From positions 28,296,966-28,360,965 of the forward strand of contig OY726565.1 of the NCBI GenBank assembly GCA_963383645.1: a stretch of DNA of 64,000 nt, given 5' to 3'. Shown one piece after another: positions 11,166-21,367 of this stretch; the first letter of the stretch is position 1, and each line of letters opens with the position of its first letter. Position numbers and translations under genes: made by a program. This DNA is from Muscardinus avellanarius. Taxonomy: Eukaryota; Chordata; Mammalia; Rodentia; Gliridae. The notes below the pieces were generated by a model. The model saw nothing but the letters and a program-made list of their open reading frames with translations, was not told the DNA's origin and searched no databases.

Positions 11166-11640
11166 AATAAATATTTCTTAAATACCTACTGTGTGCCAGG
11201 CATTGGGGAAACTCTTGGTACACATGAGGAGACAAATGCACAAAGAGAGGCGGGTGTGGTTGCACACAGTTGTAATCCCAATCCTTGGGAGAGCAGCACA
11301 GGAGGATTGCGGGTTTGAGGCTAGCCTCAGAAATTAGCAAGACTGTTTCTAAATAAAAAATAAAATGGGACTGGGGAGTGTAGGTCAGAGCTAGAAGACC
11401 TCTGGGTTCAATCTCTAGTACCACACACACAAAGAAAACAAAAGAAAAAACTCCACAAAGAAGTCTACCTCCTAGAACTGGCAGTCATCAGCAGTAAGAA
11501 AGATATAATTAAGTAAAAAATGATGCGGATCAAAAGGAAGAACAAATAGTAAAGGCTTGAGAGATTGAGAGAAGTCATTGGAGAAGGGAGCATTTGAGCT
11601 GATTCATAGCTAGTAGACTATATATGGAATGTACATTTGA
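11166..11640 (+). mobile_element. Ancient MIR/CR1-type repeat split by a SINE
   Basis: tacctactgtgtgccaggca (11189) before and ggagcatttgagctgattca (11587) after the SINE at 11249-11433 match two parts, in order, of one old mammalian repeat consensus. Exact family name uncertain. Confidence 0.55.
11249..11433 (+). mobile_element. B1-dID SINE
   Basis: ggcgggtgtggttgcacaca to ctctgggttcaatctctagt. Flanked by cacaaagag-like words on both sides. Confidence 0.85.
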
Positions 11641-12431
11641 ATAAAGTTATTCTAAAATTTTTCCATGGCATTTAACTTTAAAATAGACTTTTGCTTTGAA
11701 AAAAAATCCATCCATAAATATAGGGAAGAATTTGCATGCTTTAAAGTTATGCTTTAAAATTGTTTCTATATTTAGACTAAAATACATATGTGGCAGGATT
11801 TCTAGGGAGGTAGCCATCATGAAGTTTACTTTGCTTATTGAATTCATGACATTTATCGAACAAAGTCATTTCTGTTGGCTAAGTTCTTCGCCTTCAAAAG
11901 GCATAGTATAGGGTTGATGGCTTTAAATTACCCTTTCTCAACATGGACAAACAACTTTTTTCTCCAGACCAGTGCAAAATTTTGATAAAACCTAGAGAAT
12001 GGCATTCCTGAAGAAAACTGTATTTTCTAAATTTATAAAATTTTTTGTTCTATTTTTCTACTTTTAGGGAAAATACCATAGATTTACATCAGATGTGTGT
12101 ATATATATGCAATGCACACAGACAGAATAATTCATAATCATAAGTCTTGAAAATAGCTTTTCTTTAGCCAAATAAGACCTAAAATTTAAGATTTCCAAGT
12201 TCTGAAGCTAAAAAATATATTTAGCCATCAAAGGTATGACAAAGGGACAGTTTTATAATGCACACTTAAGTTTTCCTTTTTTATCACTCCAGTTCCCCTT
12301 CCACAGTTGCCTTCAACATCAAAGCCTCAAACATCAATTCCTTAGTGCAAACAAAAGTTTGCCTTTCAGACTTCTTCCCATCTCCAAGAAAATATTGGCA
12401 TTCATTGTCCCACACCTGGCTTTTTGCTATT
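11641..12431. other. AT-rich unique sequence
   Basis: No gene or repeat recognised. Confidence 0.4.
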
Positions 12432-12465
12432 TATTCATTCATTCATTCATTCATTCATTCATTCT
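12432..12465 (+). repeat. (ATTC)n microsatellite
   Basis: About eight tandem ATTC units; lies just before an A-tail of a minus-strand SINE. Confidence 0.95.
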
Positions 12466-12477
12466 TATTTTTCTTTT

Positions 12478-12902
12478 CTTTTTATGGTACTGTGATTTCA
12501 ACCCAGGGGCATGCTGCATCCTAGCTATCCCCAAGCTACACCTCCAACCCTTTTTTACTTTTTGTTTTATTTTTGGTTTTTTTTTTTTTTTTTTTGGTGG
12601 TACTGGGGTTCCTGGAAGCCCTTCTACCTCCGGGCTACACTCCCAGACCTATTTTTACATTTTTTTTATATTTGGAAACAGGGTCTCCTAAGCCAACGCG
12701 CGCGGCTGGCTTCGAACCTGCGCGATCCTCCTGTCTCTGCTTCCCAAGCGCGGGGATTACAAGCGTGCGCCACCACGCCCGGCTTACTTTTTGTTTTAAA
12801 ACAGTGTCTCGCTAGGTTGCTCAGGCCGGCCTTGAACCTGCCATCCTCCTGTCTCGGCCTTCCATGTATTGGGATCACAGGCCTGTGCCACCATGCCTGG
12901 CT
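12478..12902 (-). mobile_element. Older B1-dID SINE split by a young SINE
   Basis: dID half 12484-12553 and B1 half 12784-12902, interrupted by the copy at 12575-12783. ttactttttgttttat (12554-12569) and ttactttttgttttaa (12785-12800) are the duplicated target. Confidence 0.85.
12575..12783 (-). mobile_element. Young B1-dID SINE (nested)
   Basis: Near-consensus young copy with intact CpGs (gccaacgcgcgcggctggct) and tail ggtggtactggggttcctgg. Confidence 0.92.
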
Positions 12903-13179
12903 TGCTCTTTTTTCTTAATCTAGGAAGAAATTCCTTTGGAAGGCTCTCTAGTATGCTTTTCCCCAAGTCTCACCTACCAGGATAGACTTCAAATCCATAT
13001 CCTGCTTCAAAAGAGACTGACGGAGCAGGCTTAACTCTGCAACCATCAAACATTACGTAAGCATCGACATACATGTAGTCTGCTGTAGAAGCTGTATTCA
13101 GTAACACACACTTGTTTGTAATTGAGCAATGACTTTATTCTTCATACATACATTTTTTCAATGTATATACATATGGACA
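12903..13179. other. Unique sequence
   Basis: Left flank of HAL1-like copy B. Nothing recognised; differs from the flank of copy A. Confidence 0.4.
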
Positions 13180-13971
13180 TCCGGGAAGATGGCGACCGAG
13201 AAAAGCGGGGCTTAAGAGCCCTGCTAACAACCAATCTCCATTACCACAAAATCAGCGCCTTTCATAGCCAGAAAACACCATCACCAGAGAAACAAAAAAA
13301 TCACCAGGCTCCAGAGAGAAAGCGGACTGAGAACAGAGCTCAGAGCCACAGAGGAGATACACCGGCCTCACGCCCGAGGACGCGGCAGCAGCGCCATACT
13401 GCCAGCGGCAGCGGCAAATTCACCGGACAGCTACAGCAAGCTGAGGTGAGCCGCTGCAGAACAGCCAGGCGGGATGTTTCGGCGCACGGAGCATCTAAAG
13501 CTCCCAGTGGCTGAGCTCAGCACACGCTGCAAGGACTCAGAGTGGAACTCAAAACCAGAGAAGAAAAAATACGCCAGCCTCATGGCCGAGGGTGTGACAG
13601 CGGCGCCATATTGCCACCAGCGGCAGCAGCAGCGAATTCACCGAGTCCAGTACAGCTACATCTGCGTACTCAAGAACAGTGGGTCAAATTGCGGGCCACA
13701 GAGGAGAAATCCCAGTACTGTACTCCCAGGGACTTGACCCAGTGGGGGAGTGGCGGTGGCAGAGATATCACACCATAGGAGAACGTGCAACCTGGCACCC
13801 CCCATAGTCTAAAGCAGCCTCTATCGACTCCCTGGGTCGGAGACTCTGTGATACAACCCAGTAAAGGAGTAGTGGGGTCTGAGATACTACTGACTTGAGA
13901 TCCAGAGCACCTTAAGTGAAGTCGTAGTGACCCAAGGGAAGAACCCAGAGAAGGCACAAACTTCCGAAATC
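13180..13971 (+). promoter_or_regulatory. L1-type 5' UTR / internal promoter of copy B
   Basis: Starts CCGGGAAGATGGCGACCGAG at 13181 with the YY1-like core AAGATGGCG. CpG-rich and full of gcagcagcggc-like words. About 150 bp shorter than copy A because one internal block is absent. Overlapping short open frames (13122-13737) are by-products of the CpG-rich composition. Confidence 0.6.
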
Positions 13972-14888
13972 ATGGGAAAGAGGAATAATACTAGAGCAAT
14001 GAATGCCCACAACCCCACAACATCAGAACCTGATAAAACAGAAAATCAGAGATTTCTAGAAGATCAAATCAGGAAAATCACTGTAGAAATAATAGAGGTG
14101 CTTCGAAGAGAATTCAGAGAGAGCCAAAAAGAGATAAAGGATGCAATTAATGAAGTAAAGGCCTCAATTCAAAGAACAAACAACCGATTAGAACACATGG
14201 AAACAGAATCTCGCTCTTAGAAGATGATCATTCCAAAAATGAACGCATAGTTTCTAATCTAGAAAAAAATATCCAACAGCAGGAATCTGATATTGAAGAA
14301 ATATGGGCCCATCTGAAGAGAGCTAACCTAAGAATAATTGGAATAGAGGAGGGAAAAGAAAGTGAAACCAAAGGGATCAACAATCTCTTCAAGGAAGTAA
14401 TAGCAGAAAATTTTCCAAACATAGAGCAAGAGGTTGATACACAGGTCCAGGAAACTTATAGAGCTCCCTTTAGACAGGATCGGAGAAGAGGATCTCCACG
14501 CCACATAATTGTCAAAATGACCAATGTGGAAGCCAAGCAGAGAATCTTAAAGGCAACAAAAACAAAGGGCCAAGTGACATTCAGAGGCAAAACAATTAGA
14601 ATCACTCCAGACTTCCCAATCCAAGTCATGAGAGCCAGAAGGGCCTGGAGTAACATATTCCAAACTCTGAAAGAAAACAACTTCCAGCCAAAAATTTCCT
14701 ACCCAGCAAAACTTTCTATCAAATTAGATGGAAAAATAAGAAGCTTCCATGACAAACAGAAACTGAAGGAATTTATGTCTTCAAAACCAGCACTAGAGAA
14801 AATACTCAAAGAGATTAACTATAAAGAAGAAATAGGTAACACATACCAGAACCAGAGAAACAAGATTTTCCATCCAACAGACAACTAG
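13972..14888 (+). pseudogene. L1 ORF1 (copy B), one-base deletion
   Basis: ORF1p-like frame starting MGKRNNTRAMNAHNPTTSEP. The first 75 codons are open and include most of the coiled coil (ENQRFLEDQIRKITVEIIEV and heptads after it). At 14200-14205 one base is missing relative to copy A, so the frame ends at TAG 14218-14220; the rest continues in another frame to the stop at 14888: RRM (RANLRIIGIEEGKESETKG), CTD (RHIIVKMTNVEAKQRILKAT, ISYPAKLSIKLDGKI). Without the deletion the length would equal copy A (918 nt). The codon-45 arginine that is a stop in copy A is intact (CGA) here. Confidence 0.87.
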
Positions 14889-15620
14889 GATTGGTTATCT
14901 GTGGAGATTCATTATTTATGTTAGTCTTTTACCTATCTCTAAATGGTATTGTTTGCCTTTATTGTTGTTAATTTTTAGGATTTCTAGTTGGAATATTAAT
15001 ATACCTTCAGATATAGCATTTGAAAATATTTTATCCCATTCTATTAGTAACTTTTAACTCTGTTTACATTGTCTTTGGATATACAATTTTTTTTTATTTT
15101 TTAGGGAGTTTGTATACTCTTCTGTTGCCTGTGCCATTGAAATCATATCCAAGAAATCACTGCCAATTTCAATGTTGTGAGGTTTTATGACCCAGATTTT
15201 CTTCTAAAAGTTTATAGTCTTAAGATTTATATTTAGGTCTTTTATCTATTTTGAGTTAATATTTGTATATGGGATTAGGTAAGGGTCCAATTTTATTCTT
15301 TTCCATGTAAATATTATTTTTCAACAATATTTAGTTAAAAGATTATTATTTCCACCACCAAATGTTCGTGGAAACCTTGTCAAAAATAACTTGACAATAC
15401 ATGGAAGAATTTAGCTCTAGGCTTTTATTTAACTCCAATGGTTTATATATCTGCCTTTAGAACAGTACTACACTGTTTCAATTATTGTAGCTTTATATGG
15501 TTTGAAATCAGAAAATACATATCTTCTAGCTTTGTTCTTTTTCAAGATCGTTTTGGGTATCTAGAGTCCATATTCCATATTAGGATAGATTTTTTTTCTG
15601 AAAAATAAATATATAAATAT
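14889..15620 (-). other. Inverted ORF2 segment inside copy B
   Basis: On the minus strand this reads as the late ORF2 region (ctcaaaatagataaaagacc, ggcacaggcaacagaagag). It begins directly after the ORF1 stop (gacaactag then gattggttatctgtgg), the same joint as in copy A, and shows the same internal stops. Confidence 0.7.
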
Positions 15621-15807
15621 ATGATAGTTTCACCTAAAAAATAGAAATAAAATATTTTCTGGTAAGAAAGAAAGCAAAAAGAAATATTGAAATGTTATCT
15701 TTAAGTCATCAAAAGCTTGGTATCAGACAAATGAAACTGTTATGTGAAACTATCATTTTTAATTTTGGATAAATTGCTATAATACTAGATGTCAACCACT
15801 AAGCCAA

Positions 15808-15870
15808 GCATGGGAAGGAGGGATGGGGAGGGAATGGGGTGGGGATCGGGTGGGGGCTGACTGGGCGATG
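15808..15870 (+). promoter_or_regulatory. G-rich tract in the L1 3' UTR (G-quadruplex candidate)
   Basis: Eight runs of three or more G within about 60 bases. A G-rich 3' UTR tract is a known shared feature of mammalian L1s. The antisense form is seen at 1670-1727 (copy A) and 45470-45510. Confidence 0.6.
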
Positions 15871-15933
15871 TGTGTATGTATGTCTACAAAAGTTTGCATC
15901 CCACTATGATGTATGAATACAGTGCACCAATAA

Positions 15934-15940
<7 letters not shown>

Positions 15941-16008
<68 letters not shown>
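15941..16008 (+). repeat. (TA)n / (CA)n microsatellite at the tail of copy B
   Basis: Two TA blocks around a short ACACACAC block; grew from the poly(A) tail of the element. Confidence 0.95.
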
Positions 16009-16010
<2 letters not shown>

Positions 16011-16293
16011 TAGGAATTTATTTCAAAAGTTCTATTGTATTTTCACAGTGAGGTCAGATATTCCTATATTCATGTCACTTCATTTCAAGAAAAAAAAAGA
16101 TGTTTCTTCAATATGTACAAACTTGGAAGGCGGAGGCAGACCATTCTCTCATTGTGTTACAGGTCACGCTGATATATTTATGTTTTCCCAAGTCTGATAA
16201 AGGTTGTAACCTTCTGAATGTATGTGATTTTTGCTCAGCAATATTTATATTTTCAGTGTGTTGTATTTTTCATCACATTTAATTTTTTCACCT
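16009..16293. other. Unique sequence
   Basis: Right flank of copy B; nothing recognised. Confidence 0.4.
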
Positions 16294-16524
16294 TTTAATT
16301 AATTAATTAATTAATTTATTTATTTATTTATTTATTTATTTTGGTGGTACTGGGGTTCCTAGAAGCCCTTCTACCTCCAGGCTACACTCCCAGACCTATT
16401 TTATACTTTTTTTTTTGGAAACAGGGTCTCTTAAGCCAGCGTGTCTGGCTTCGAACCTGCATGATCCTCCTGTCTCTGCTTCCCAAGCGTGGGGATTACA
16501 AGCGTGCGCCACCATGCCCGGCCC
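16294..16524 (-). mobile_element. Young B1-dID SINE with (TTAA)(TTTA) tail
   Basis: Tail expanded into tetranucleotide repeats 16294-16338; body 16342-16524 from ggtggtactggggttcctag to caccatgcccggcc. Confidence 0.9.
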
Positions 16525-16589
16525 ACTTTTTATTTTAAATCTGCTGGCTTTACATCCCATTTATTTGTCTTTCTTAGAATAACTTTCTT

Positions 16590-16787
16590 TTTTTTTTTTT
16601 TTTGGTGGTACTGGGGTTCCTGGAAGCTCTTCTACCTCCGGGCTACACTCCCAGACCTATTTTTACATTTTTATTTGGAAACAGGGTCTCCTAAACCAGC
16701 GCGCGTGGCTGGCTTCAAACCTGCGCGATCCTCCTGTCTCTGCCTCCCAAGCGCGGGGATTACAAGCGTGCGCCACCACGCCCGGCT
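16590..16787 (-). mobile_element. Young B1-dID SINE with target-site duplication
   Basis: Flanked by agaataactttctt at 16576-16589 and 16788-16801, a perfect 14-bp duplication. Body close to consensus with several CpGs kept. Confidence 0.95.
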
Positions 16788-16801
16788 AGAATAACTTTCT
16801 T

Positions 16802-17482
16802 AATAGAGCACCTCTCTATTCTCTGATAGATATTTTCCCTCCCACAATGTATGCCTTTTAAAAATCTCGATTGTAGCTCTAGTCCATATCACTATGCTTT
16901 GACGTGTGTCATGATTTTATACTCTGTTTCTTACAAGGCACTCTCCAGTTCTGAATCTTGATTGTGGCAGTAATGACCCAAACCCACACTTGTAGTAATA
17001 TTTTGTGAAATGATTCCCACACACGTTCCAAGGAGTGCGAAAGAAGAAATCAGAGTCAGCTCTGTGGTTTAGTTTGCTATATTGTGCCAGTGCCCATTTC
17101 TTGGCTTTGATCAAATATCACAATCCTGTAAAATGTTTTCACTGAGAGAAGCCAGGGGAGGGGTACACAGGACCCTCAATACTAGTTTTGCAACTTTTGT
17201 AAATTTATACTTATTTTACAATGAAAATAGTTTTTTTAAGGAATATTCTTCAGTTCCCATCTTTCCATATAAACATAAAAGGTTTATATACTTGAAGTAT
17301 GTAAACTTCTTATTAAAAAATTCCAAGCTCTTTCCTATAATAATAAAACTTTTTGTAATAGTCTTATAATAATAATGATGATAATAATAAGCCTCTCCCT
17401 TTCACTGCATATGCCCTTCTGTTACATAATGCTATGAGGAAAAAACTTCCCAATAAAGCATTAAATATTTACTGATGAAAAT
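16802..17482. other. Unique sequence
   Basis: No gene recognised; AT-rich with a (AAT/GAT) stretch near 17368-17390. Confidence 0.4.
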
Positions 17483-17495
17483 TATATTGCTTTTT

Positions 17496-17622
17496 TTGAA
17501 GATTTAAAGAAGTTTATTAAAAAGATAGAAATACAGAAAATAGAAATACAGAAACTAGTCACAGCCCCATGCCAAAATGGCATGAGGGGGGAGGGTGGCC
17601 CAGGCCAACTCACCACTCCCCC
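17496..17622 (-). pseudogene. Small retrocopy of an unidentified mRNA 3' end
   Basis: A segment of about 125 bp flanked by tatattgcttttt at 17483-17495 and 17623-17635. Read on the minus strand it ends with tttttaataaacttctttaa, then tcttcaaaaaaa: a polyadenylation signal AATAAA about 18 bases before the A-tail. This is the structure of an L1-made, strongly 5'-truncated processed pseudogene. The parent transcript is not recognised; only 3' UTR was copied. Confidence 0.75.
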
Positions 17623-17635
17623 TATATTGCTTTTT

Positions 17636-17860
17636 AAAAATAAGCAACAAAAATTACTTAATCTAAGTCAATGTGCAGAACTGTTTGGCAACAATTCATA
17701 ATTGCTTTCCCCATGCTTTTTATTTTCTTTTTCGTTTGCCACACCTTGCATCACTTTTCCCAACATAATTGCCATCATTCCTATATTTTTCTCAATTTAA
17801 GCTCTGTACTCATTTTTAATATCTTCATGCCTGGCTGCCTTACTCCTGATTTTTATTTTG
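17636..17860. other. Unique sequence
   Basis: Nothing recognised. Confidence 0.4.
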
Positions 17861-18222
17861 TTTTAATTAAAATTTTAAAGTAGTTTATAAAGATATAAAA
17901 AATTATACATATTTATGAGGTTCCAGTTGATGTTTTGAATCATGTATATGTTATATAATGTTTAAGCATAACTATATTCTCAAATATTTATCATTTCATT
18001 ATGGTGAAAAGTTTCAACATACTTCCTTCTGGCTTTTTGAAGTGTATAATACTTCGCTGTTACCTATTCACACTATTCTGAAAGAACCCTCGGAACCGCT
18101 TTCTCCTACCAAGTTGCTAGTAGCCATTGATCAACCGTTCACCATCTGTCTGCTCCCTACTCTCCCCAGCTAAAGTTACTCACTACTCTACTCTCAGCTT
18201 TTATGAGATCCGCTTTCTTTTT

Positions 18223-18860
18223 AAATGTACTTTTACTAGTGCACTATCATCTCACAGCATAATGAATTTCAGAGTGCTAGGGACGTACATGCACACAGGC
18301 TTGGGGAGTTTCCCTGCTTCCCTCCCCACTCCCCCCTTCTCTGTACATGATAGTGAGGCTGACGTTGGTAATATTTATATACTGTTGATTGAAGTGCTTG
18401 TTTTATTAAGTCTCCTCCCCACACACCAACCTTCCCTAAGCCCTATTACTCCACTGAAATTTCTCGACTTTTTTCTGGAGTCCCTCTTGGATCCCAAATT
18501 CTTCCTAGCTTCCACATATTGAGAGAAACATATGACCCTTCATTTTCTGTGACTGGCTAATCTCATTTAGCGTAATGTTCTTTAGATCCATCCATTTTCC
18601 TGCAAATGACAATTTTTCTTCTTTATTGCTGAGTATAATTACATTTTGTGTATATTCTAGAATTTGGTAATCCATTCATCTTTTGATAGACACCTAAGCT
18701 CGTTCCAAGACATAGCTATTGGGGCTTTGCTACTATAAATATGGATATTCACGTACTGCTAAATAGTCTGCTTTCATTTTCTTTGGAAAGATACTTAGGA
18801 GTAGTATAGCTGGATCATATGGTAGGTCTATTCCCAGCTTTCTGAGGACCCTCCACACTG
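18223..18860 (-). mobile_element. Younger 5'-truncated L1 inside the old L1
   Basis: L1 3' UTR followed by ORF2 C-terminal sequence, minus strand. The host sequence is repeated on both sides: atgagatccgctttcttttt (18203-18222) and atgagatcaactttctttt (18861-18879), a target-site duplication with two mismatches. Confidence 0.8.
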
Positions 18861-18931
18861 ATGAGATCAACTTTCTTTTCAATTTCAATTATGAGTGAGA
18901 TAATACAGAACTTGTCTTTCTAATAGATTTC

Positions 18932-19039
18932 AAGCCGGGCGTGGTGGCGCACGCTTGTAATCCCCACACTTGGGAGGCTGAGACAGGAGGATCACGAAGG
19001 TTCAAAGCCAGCCTCAGCTGGCTTAAGAGACCCTGTTTC

Positions 19040-19121
<82 letters not shown>

Positions 19122-19215
19122 GGTCTGGGAGTGTAGCCTGGAGGTAGAAGGGCCCTGGGTTCCATCCCGGCTACCATCACAAAACAAACAACAACAACAA
19201 AAAAAAAAAAAAAAA
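18932..19215 (+). mobile_element. B1-dID SINE with expanded internal A/TA tract
   Basis: B1 half 18932-19040, dID half about 19120-19178. The A-rich linker between them has become about 34 A followed by about 21 TA units (19041-19116). Tail of AAC/A repeats to 19215. Confidence 0.9.
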
Positions 19216-20063
19216 CATAATGATCTCTAGCTCCATCCATGTTGTCACAAATGAGAGAATTTTATTCTTTTTTATGGCAGAATAGTATTCTAATATGTAC
19301 CACATTTTGTTAATTCACCAGTTGACAGACACTGAAGTTGTTTCCATGACGTGCGTCAAAAGTTTTACAATGAACATGAAAGCATGGGTGCCTCTTTGAC
19401 ACACCGATTACATTTCCTTTGGATGTATACTTGGCCGTAGAATTGCTGGAATATATGGTGGTTCTATTTTTAATATTTTGAGGAATCTCCATACTATTTT
19501 CCATAATGGCTGCACTAATTGACCTTTCCTCTAACAATGTGCAGTGATTCCTTTTCCCCACATCCTCATCAGAACCGATTATCTTTTGCCTTTTAGTTAA
19601 TACCCATTCTTACTGGGGCGAGATGACATTTCACTGTAGTTTTGAATAAGATTTCTGATGGTGAGTGCTGTTGAGCGCTTTATCACATACCTGATGGCCA
19701 TTTGTATGTCTTCTTTTGAAAAAAAATGTTCATTTTAGGTCATTTGCCCACTTTTAAATGTATTTTTCTGCTACTAAGTTTTTGAAGTTTCTCATACATT
19801 CTGATTATCAATATCTTGTCAAATGTATAGTTTATAGATCTCTTCTCCCCGTGTATAGGTTGTGTTTTCACTCTGTTGTTTTATTTGCTGTGCCGAAGCA
19901 TTTTAGTTTTATGTAATTCCACTTACCTATTATTTCTTTTGTTTCCTGAGTTTGGGGAGTTTTGTCAAAATGTCCTCACCCATTCTAGTGTCCTATTTGT
20001 CTTCCTCTTTTCTTGTTTCTATATAGTTATGCAATTCTGTTAAATTTTTTTTTATCTGTTTTT

Positions 20064-20193
20064 GCTGGGCATGGTGACACATATAATCCTAGTGCTGGGA
20101 GGCTGAGGCAGGAGGATTACAGGTTTGAAGCCAGCCTTAGCGATTTAGTGAAGACCTCAGCAACCTGTTGAGATTCCATTTTAAAATAAAAAG
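20064..20193 (+). mobile_element. B1 monomer (dID missing)
   Basis: gctgggcatggtgacacata to gattccattttaaaataaaa; followed directly by another copy, probably inserted at its linker. Confidence 0.75.
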
Positions 20194-20194
20194 T

Positions 20195-20362
20195 AAGCTA
20201 GGCATGGTGGCGCACACCTGTAATTCCAGGACTTAGGAGGCTAAGACAGGAGGATTGCAGAGTCAAGGGCTAGCCTTGTTTCAAAATAAAAATAAAATAG
20301 GGCTGAGGGAGTACCTCAGAGGTAAATGCCTCTGGGTTCCATTTCTAGTACCAGGAAAAAAA
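20195..20362 (+). mobile_element. Older B1-dID SINE, internal deletion
   Basis: gctaggcatggtggcgcaca to ctctgggttccatttctagt; the B1 3' part is shortened. Confidence 0.8.
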
Positions 20363-20968
20363 ATCTTGTTTTCCTTTTGTTTTCTGTTTTCTCAGCAATT
20401 GTTGACCTTCTCTGCATAAGACATTGGGTAGGACTTCAATGAAAACACAATGCCTTTCCTAAAATCCCAAAGTCCAATGGAGATATAAGAGACACAGGTA
20501 CAGTGATTCAGATAGGAATGACTGAGGCTCCTGACCTGGGCACGAGCATGGCGACACTTCCTCACTCTGCCTCATTTTTACTCTCATTTTGTCTTCCTCT
20601 GAAGTCATATCTACAAGCCAATCCTTCAGTCCTGCTTAAATTTCATCCCAACCCCATCACTTCAACAGGACCTTTGTGAAGCACTCAGTTTTTCTTGGAG
20701 GGAAAGTTAAAAAAAAAACCCAGTATACAAAAGATACAAAAGATACACAGTCAGACTCCTGGCCTCACCATTAGGTTACTTACTTAATCCTAAGCTTCAG
20801 TTTTCTTGACTGTAAAATAATAGGAATGATAATGATGGAAGAAAGACAAATAGATAGGACACAAGACCAGAGAGCTCTTCTGAGGAACATGTGGGACCAT
20901 TCATGGGAAGCACTTGGTGCTATAGCAAAAAATTAGCACAATGTATATTATTTTTCTTCCTTTTTATA
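20363..20968. other. Unique sequence with a MIR relic
   Basis: 20765-20850 (taggttacttacttaatcct, cttgactgtaaaataatagg) matches the middle of a MIR SINE, plus strand. The rest is unrecognised. Confidence 0.5.
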
Positions 20969-21340
20969 TTTATTTATTTGTTTGTTTGTTTGTTTGTTTA
21001 TTGTGGTACTGGGGATGGAACCCAGGAGCATTCTACCTCCAAGCTACACCCCCCCCAGCCCTATTTTTATTCTTTATTTTGAAACAGGTCTCACTGAGTT
21101 GCAAAGGCCTTACTAAGTAGCTGAGGCTGTCCATGAACCGTGATCCTCCTGTCTCAGCCTCCCAAATGCTGGGATTACAAGCAAGCACCACCATGCCTGG
21201 GTATTCTTCATTTTGAAACAAGATCTCACTGGGTTGTAAAGGACCTCACTAAGTAGCTGAGAATGTCCGCAACCACGATCCTCCTGTCTCAGCCTCCCAA
21301 ATGCCGGGATTACATACATGCACCACTGCATCCAGCTCCC
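20969..21340 (-). mobile_element. dID-B1-B1 trimeric SINE
   Basis: T-rich tail with (TTTG)n 20969-21000, dID 21002-21062, B1 21080-21200, then a second B1 21200-21338 without its own dID. Both B1 units share diagnostic words (cctcccaaatgc, actaagtagctgag), so this is an internal duplication or a recombinant. Confidence 0.8.
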
Positions 21341-21367
21341 TTTTTAGATTATCAAGGTCAAATGACT

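Larger units (their letters stand above)
13180..15942 (+). mobile_element. HAL1-like chimeric L1, copy B (full length)
   Basis: Same architecture as copy A in opposite orientation. 5' UTR 13180-13971, ORF1 13972-14888, inverted ORF2-derived segment 14889 to about 15620, a short AT-rich stretch, 3' UTR about 15785-15930 with a strong G-rich tract, then TGCACCAATAAAAAA and a TA/CA-rich tail that has expanded to 16008. The stretch from the ORF1 stop to the poly(A) is about 1.06 kb in both copies. Flanks differ from copy A, so the pair is not a simple inverted duplication. A target-site duplication could not be defined because both flanks are TA-rich. Non-autonomous: ORF1 only, and here ORF1 is frameshifted. 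Confidence 0.82.
17861..20052 (-). mobile_element. Ancient L1 (L1M type), with L1 and SINE inserted
   Basis: Pieces 17861-18222, 18861-18930 and 19216-20050 form one old L1 read on the minus strand: 3' UTR (agtagccattgatcaaccg), then ORF2 C-terminal and upstream sequence, heavily mutated (remnant frame 19561-19310). It is interrupted by a younger L1 end (18223-18860) and by a SINE (18932-19215). Confidence 0.75.

Noticed and set aside
12236..12918. Long open frames of 135-151 codons
   Set aside because: They run through nested B1-dID SINEs read backwards; the amino-acid words (RATLPDLFLHF, SASQARGLQACATTPG) recur at nearly every minus-strand SINE.
13180..14888. Copy B as an ordinary full-length L1 with ORF2 lost by later deletion
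   Set aside because: Copy A has the same joint after ORF1 and the same inverted segment, so the structure was present before insertion.
1581..15942. Copies A and B as one inverted segmental duplication
   Set aside because: Similarity stops at the element ends; the flanking sequences are unrelated, so independent insertion fits better.
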